Below are positions 61,301 to 64,000 of a DNA stretch of 64,000 nt, one piece after another. Below the pieces are notes generated by a model that ran no database searches, was not told where the DNA came from, and saw only the letters and a list, made by a program, of their open reading frames with translations. The number at the start of each line of letters is the position of its first letter. The first letter of the stretch is position 1. The position numbers and the translations under genes were made by a program. The stretch is from Branchiostoma floridae (taxonomy: Eukaryota > Chordata > Leptocardii > Amphioxiformes > Branchiostomatidae): the NCBI RefSeq assembly GCF_000003815.2, contig NC_049991.1:9804506-9868505 (forward strand), read 5' to 3'.

Positions 61301-64000
61301 ATGTTGAGTGAATACTAGCAAGGCAACTCAAGGTCATCTTGTTTATTTTGTGCAGTACTAGTACTGGTGTAACTGTAAGTGCACAGTTCAACCATGACCA
61401 TTGAAGACTGTTGCAACTAATTTTTTCTAGGTTCTACATCGGCTGTGACCTGTGCAGTAACTGGTTCCACGGTGCGTGTGTCGGCATCACGGAGAAGCAG
61501 GCGGAACAGATGGACTCGTACACCTGTCCTGACTGCAGCCGACTCACCGAGGACGGGGAACAGGAGCTGTACTGTCTCTGCAGGACACCGTATGATGAGA
61601 CACAGTAAGTGTGACAAGATATTTGTGATGAGCCCTTAAAAAAGCATTTTTACAGTGTACGTTGATAAAGGTTAGACATCCAAGTACATGTAACATTAAT
61701 AATATACATAACACAAAAATCAATCAAGCAACTGGATAGATTTTAACAGAGGAGAAGTTTGGCAGGATATTTGTGATAAGACCTCAAAAAACAAAAGCCA
61801 TTTTACATTGTACGTCACATTGAAGGTGACATCCAGGTACATGTAAGATGCAAGAAGATACACAACACATAAGTCAATCTAGCAACTAGCAACCTTTTAC
61901 ATTGTACATCATGTTATTGAAGGTTAGACATACAGGTACATATATCAAGATGCACAACACAATTGTCAATCTAGCAACTGAATAGATTGTATAAACAGAC
62001 CTTTTACAATGTACATAGTACATCATGTGGACGAAGGTTTGACAAAACTCAATTGAGCAATTGGATGGGTTGTATAAACAGACAGTTCAGATACATTCGG
62101 TTAGACTCAGTCACTGACAAAAGATAGTGGATGCTATCTCAAACGTCGGACCATTTATACAAAATCTGTCCGATTATTTAGATAAAGTTTGTACTGTGTA
62201 CATTGTAGGAATTTGAAACTGTACATACTAGTAGTAGTAGTAGTAGTCCCTGTAGATGTAGTAAGATGCCATTTTCTTATATCAGAAATTGTGCCTTATT
62301 GCTACGACCTGTAGCTTGTTTGAGCATACATGTACCAAAAAAAGGGTCTAAGTGGCAAGTGTGCAGATGTTGACACACTGGCAGCACCAAATCCGTAGGT
62401 GTTTTTGGCACCTTTAGACAGATCAGCCGTGAGGCTCGGTGGGCGTCACTCCACCCTCATGGGGACAGGGACATGTCGAACTTAGGACCTACTGATTCTG
62501 ATTCCAATGCTCTAGCCGTTGCACATAGACACACACGTGTAGAATAAAGGCTTTTATTTTAATATAATTCCAATTGTTAACCGTTCTATGTGCTAGGTTC
62601 TACATTGGTTGTGACCGGTGCAATGACTGGTTCCACGGCCGGTGTGTGGGCATCCTGCCGGCCGAGGCCGACGAGATCGACTACTACATCTGCCCCAACT
62701 GTCAATCATCCAAAGACATGCAGATGCACAACAAGTCTCTGAGTGAGAAGGACACGGATCAGCTGAAACGACTTCTCAAGTCCCTACAGGTTTGTTTAGA
62801 ACTGTCATTGTGAAATAAGATTAATTCAATTAATTTTACTGTGGTTAATGTTGGAGAATGAGGTTTTTGCAGTCTTAAGAATCTGCTGTTGAAACTATTT
62901 TCTACATGTACATACATTTAAAATGTAATGATTTCACAATAACTTAAAAGGAGAGGTCTCCATAAACTATGAAAAATAAAACCGCCACAAACATTTCAAG
63001 ATATTCATAAACAATGGTTTTTACCAGAAGTAAACTGTAGAATACTGAATTACCTTTCTTTAACTTGAAACGTGATGAAACTGCCAGGGCTGCCCAACAA
63101 GCCAGTGTCTATTACAAAGGGTTTGACATGGTGATGATCACAAAGATGTTGCAGAAGTTGTTGTACCAGTACTCCTTCATTGCAACTAAAGATTCAGAAA
63201 GTTTTTATTGGGATATATTTGAGTTTGGTGAAAAATTGACCAGACAGAATTAAGAACACGAGGTGTAGAAATAAAAGTAGAAATCTGTTGTTATTGGGTA
63301 CTATTGCATGTATGCAGAGTAACTTTGATTATTTCTATCTACAGTCTCACAAGATGGCCTGGCCCTTTGTAGAGCCAGTGAGTGAGCTGGAGGTACCAGA
63401 CTATTACCAGGTCATCAAGGAACCCATGGGTGAGTACTTAATATGCTCAGTTACTGGTGAGGCAATAGAATTAGTATTTCAGGATGAAAGTTATTCTGTG
63501 TTGTTTACTAATTGTAGTTAATATATAGTACAGATTGACTTCAAAGGAAGATTGCAATATTGTACTTAAAAATTTCACCAATGTCGACAATTTGACATCT
63601 TAAATCGGAATGGCTATGGCATTGGTTTTGAAGCGGGAATTTCAGTACAGCTTATTATGTTTCTTTTGTTGGTGATGTAAAATGACGAAACAGATCAAAT
63701 TTATACAGTACACATTTGTATTCCTAACGATATCTTTCTGTCATACACATGGAGGTAAAGACTGTTTGTTTGCAGTGGAAGCTCTTCCTGTTTTCAACCT
63801 ATTGATATGCCCAATTCTGTCCATTCCTGTTCTTGTGCAGACCTTTCAACTGTGGACAAACGACTCCGGCAGAAATATTACAAGACTCTGAACCAGTACG
63901 TAGCCGACATTTCCAAGATATTCGACAACTGTCGCTACTACAATCCCAGCGACTCTGCTTTCTGCAAGTGCGCCGAGGTTCTGGAGGGATTCTTCCTACA
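40696..64000 (+). CDS. BPTF: Nucleosome-remodelling factor subunit BPTF/NURF301 (3' end beyond window)
   Basis: Largest subunit of the NURF chromatin remodeller; it partners ISWI and reads H3K4me3 and acetylated histones in the nucleus. 24 exons, about 2802 residues so far (human about 3046): 40696-41918, 45433-45638, 46076-46207, 46444-46589, 46887-48223, 48762-48888, 49144-51649, 52416-52563, 53161-53323, 54033-54261, 54521-54687, 55187-55399, 55732-55848, 56226-56309, 56625-56904, 57280-57470, 59228-59313, 59759-59873, 60255-60365, 60848-61062, 61431-61604, 62597-62789, 63345-63429, 63841 to window end. Domain order: AT-hook, acidic region, DDT, PHD1, coiled coil, WHIM-like conserved blocks, Ser/Thr-rich and Gln-rich regions, PHD2, PHD3, bromodomain (cut by the window edge). 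Every junction is GT-AG with matching phase. Confidence 0.96.
43556..43900. mobile_element. MITE with GGGCTCGAAAT termini, copy 1
   Basis: Left end GCAGGGGCTCGAAATACTGG, right end CCAAAATGAATTTCGAGCCCTGC; ends are inverted copies over about 14 bp. The interior is rich in GGGTGCAC / GTGCACCC motifs in both orientations. Flanking TTAGT repeats on both sides. In BPTF intron 1; its open frames are spurious. Confidence 0.75.
49144..51649 (+). CDS. BPTF: BPTF exon 7: large central exon
   Basis: 2506-nt exon. It opens with [20 protein letters not shown], a conserved BPTF block, continues through Lys/Glu- and Ser/Thr-rich low-complexity sequence, and ends in another conserved block ([19 protein letters not shown], then [43 protein letters not shown]). 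The end of the exon is the best-conserved part; the middle would be hard to recognise alone. Confidence 0.93.
52148..52415. repeat. Three tandem about 90-bp units abutting a splice acceptor
   Basis: Units at 52148, 52241 and 52332 each begin ATGGAGGATAG, contain GGGAGAGAGTCATGTTC and finish with a (GAT)n run and TGTGTTTG. The last unit runs straight into the TGTTTTACAG acceptor of BPTF exon 8 at 52415. The GAT run at 52289-52322 is a microsatellite. Confidence 0.85.
53276..53600. repeat. Tandem duplication of BPTF exon 9 end and donor
   Basis: About 158 bp starting at the exonic ATGCAGCAGAAACGCCTGCA is repeated from 53434 (ATGCAGCAGAAATGTCTGCA) including the ACACAGGTCCACA donor, the GTGAAAGAAAGGTGTTTT intronic block and a terminal ACCATTCAGGGCT. 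The second unit lies wholly in intron 9 and lacks an obvious acceptor. Confidence 0.88.
53602..53880. mobile_element. MITE with GGGCTCGAAAT termini, copy 2
   Basis: CAGGGCTTGAAATACTGGGT at the left and CCAAAATAAATTCAAGCTCTG at the right, flanked by CCATT on both sides. Same GTGCAC-rich interior as the 43556 copy. In BPTF intron 9. Confidence 0.75.
55347..55560. repeat. Tandem duplication of BPTF exon 12 end and donor
   Basis: CAGGCAGTACAGGCA...ACACAGGGACAGGCTGTACAG with its GT donor and the following GTAGAAAG-GTTCT-GGGGAGGGGG block recurs 102 bp downstream (55481 onward) with a second potential donor at 55502. The second unit is intronic in the model used here. Confidence 0.88.
57598..57775. 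mobile_element. CAGTCAAACCTGT-type MITE
   Basis: 178 bp with inverted ends CAGTCAAACCTGT and ACAGGTTTGACTG bordered by TA on both sides. The interior is made of GTGGCCACTATAGACAGGTGG-type units in both orientations. In BPTF intron 16. Confidence 0.85.
60848..62789 (+). CDS. BPTF: BPTF exons 20-22: tandem C-terminal PHD2 and PHD3
   Basis: Exon 20 ends with the first half of PHD2 ([14 protein letters not shown]). Exon 21 carries the second half ([18 protein letters not shown] ... CPDC) and then the first half of PHD3 ([14 protein letters not shown]). Exon 22 completes PHD3 ([18 protein letters not shown] ... CPNC) and the linker to the bromodomain. Both fingers keep the three Tyr and one Trp positions that form the H3K4me3 cage in human BPTF (Tyr in LYC, TPYD and FYIG; Trp in NW/DW), so both are predicted readers. 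Confidence 0.94.
62380..62530 (-). mobile_element. Possible tRNA-derived SINE
   Basis: On the minus strand GTGCAACGGCTAGAGCATTGG resembles an A-box region and AAGTTCGACAT a B-box, about 40 bp apart. The remainder toward 62380 is GC-richer than the surrounding intron. In the intron between BPTF exons 21 and 22. Confidence 0.5.
63345..64000 (+). CDS. BPTF: BPTF exons 23-24: bromodomain (truncated by window)
   Basis: Exon 23 (63345-63429) encodes [12 protein letters not shown] ... [11 protein letters not shown], the ZA-loop region. Exon 24 (63841 on) gives DLSTVDKRL ... [15 protein letters not shown] with the acetyl-lysine-binding Asn in YYNP. The last helix runs into the window edge. Confidence 0.95.

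Overview
The window looks like draft genomic DNA from a cephalochordate, most likely an amphioxus (Branchiostoma). The genes are intron-rich with GT-AG junctions, the proteins are closest to deuterostome families, short fold-back transposons are dense in introns and gaps, and there are two runs of N (7684-8135 and 11420-11519). The species is inferred from this pattern and was not tested by a search.

Five protein genes can be assembled exon by exon with continuous reading phase. From left to right: a TNF-receptor-superfamily death receptor on the minus strand (16242 down to 12679); a CYP4-like cytochrome P450 on the minus strand (24583 down to 17625, 13 exons, 502 aa); an LRR-ROC-COR protein with a C-terminal death domain on the plus strand (30492 to 34049, 4 coding exons, 936 aa); AIMP2, the scaffold of the multi-tRNA-synthetase complex, on the minus strand (39971 down to 35608, 4 exons, 316 aa); and BPTF/NURF301, the large NURF chromatin-remodelling subunit, on the plus strand (40696 to beyond the window end, 24 exons seen, about 2800 residues). 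AIMP2 and BPTF are head to head across a promoter of about 0.7 kb.

The left 12.6 kb holds no gene that can be supported. Its main feature is a 4-kb minisatellite of 51-bp units (about 6905-10872) that switches orientation in the middle, so the two halves are inverted copies of one another. Between the P450 and the ROCO gene lies a tandemly duplicated segment (about 25985-27365 and 27515-29605). Each copy carries a perfect kappa-B-type decamer and an IRF-type GAAANNGAAAC element; the gene-proximal copy ends in a plausible noncoding first exon for the ROCO-death-domain gene and was later hit by a solo LTR and a hairpin MITE.

The death receptor and the ROCO-death-domain protein are both plausible innate-immune or apoptotic signalling genes. 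BPTF carries two tandem C-terminal PHD fingers split by a symmetric exon, so skipping that one exon would leave one intact PHD next to the bromodomain. Two BPTF exons have had their 3' ends and splice donors tandemly duplicated into the following intron.
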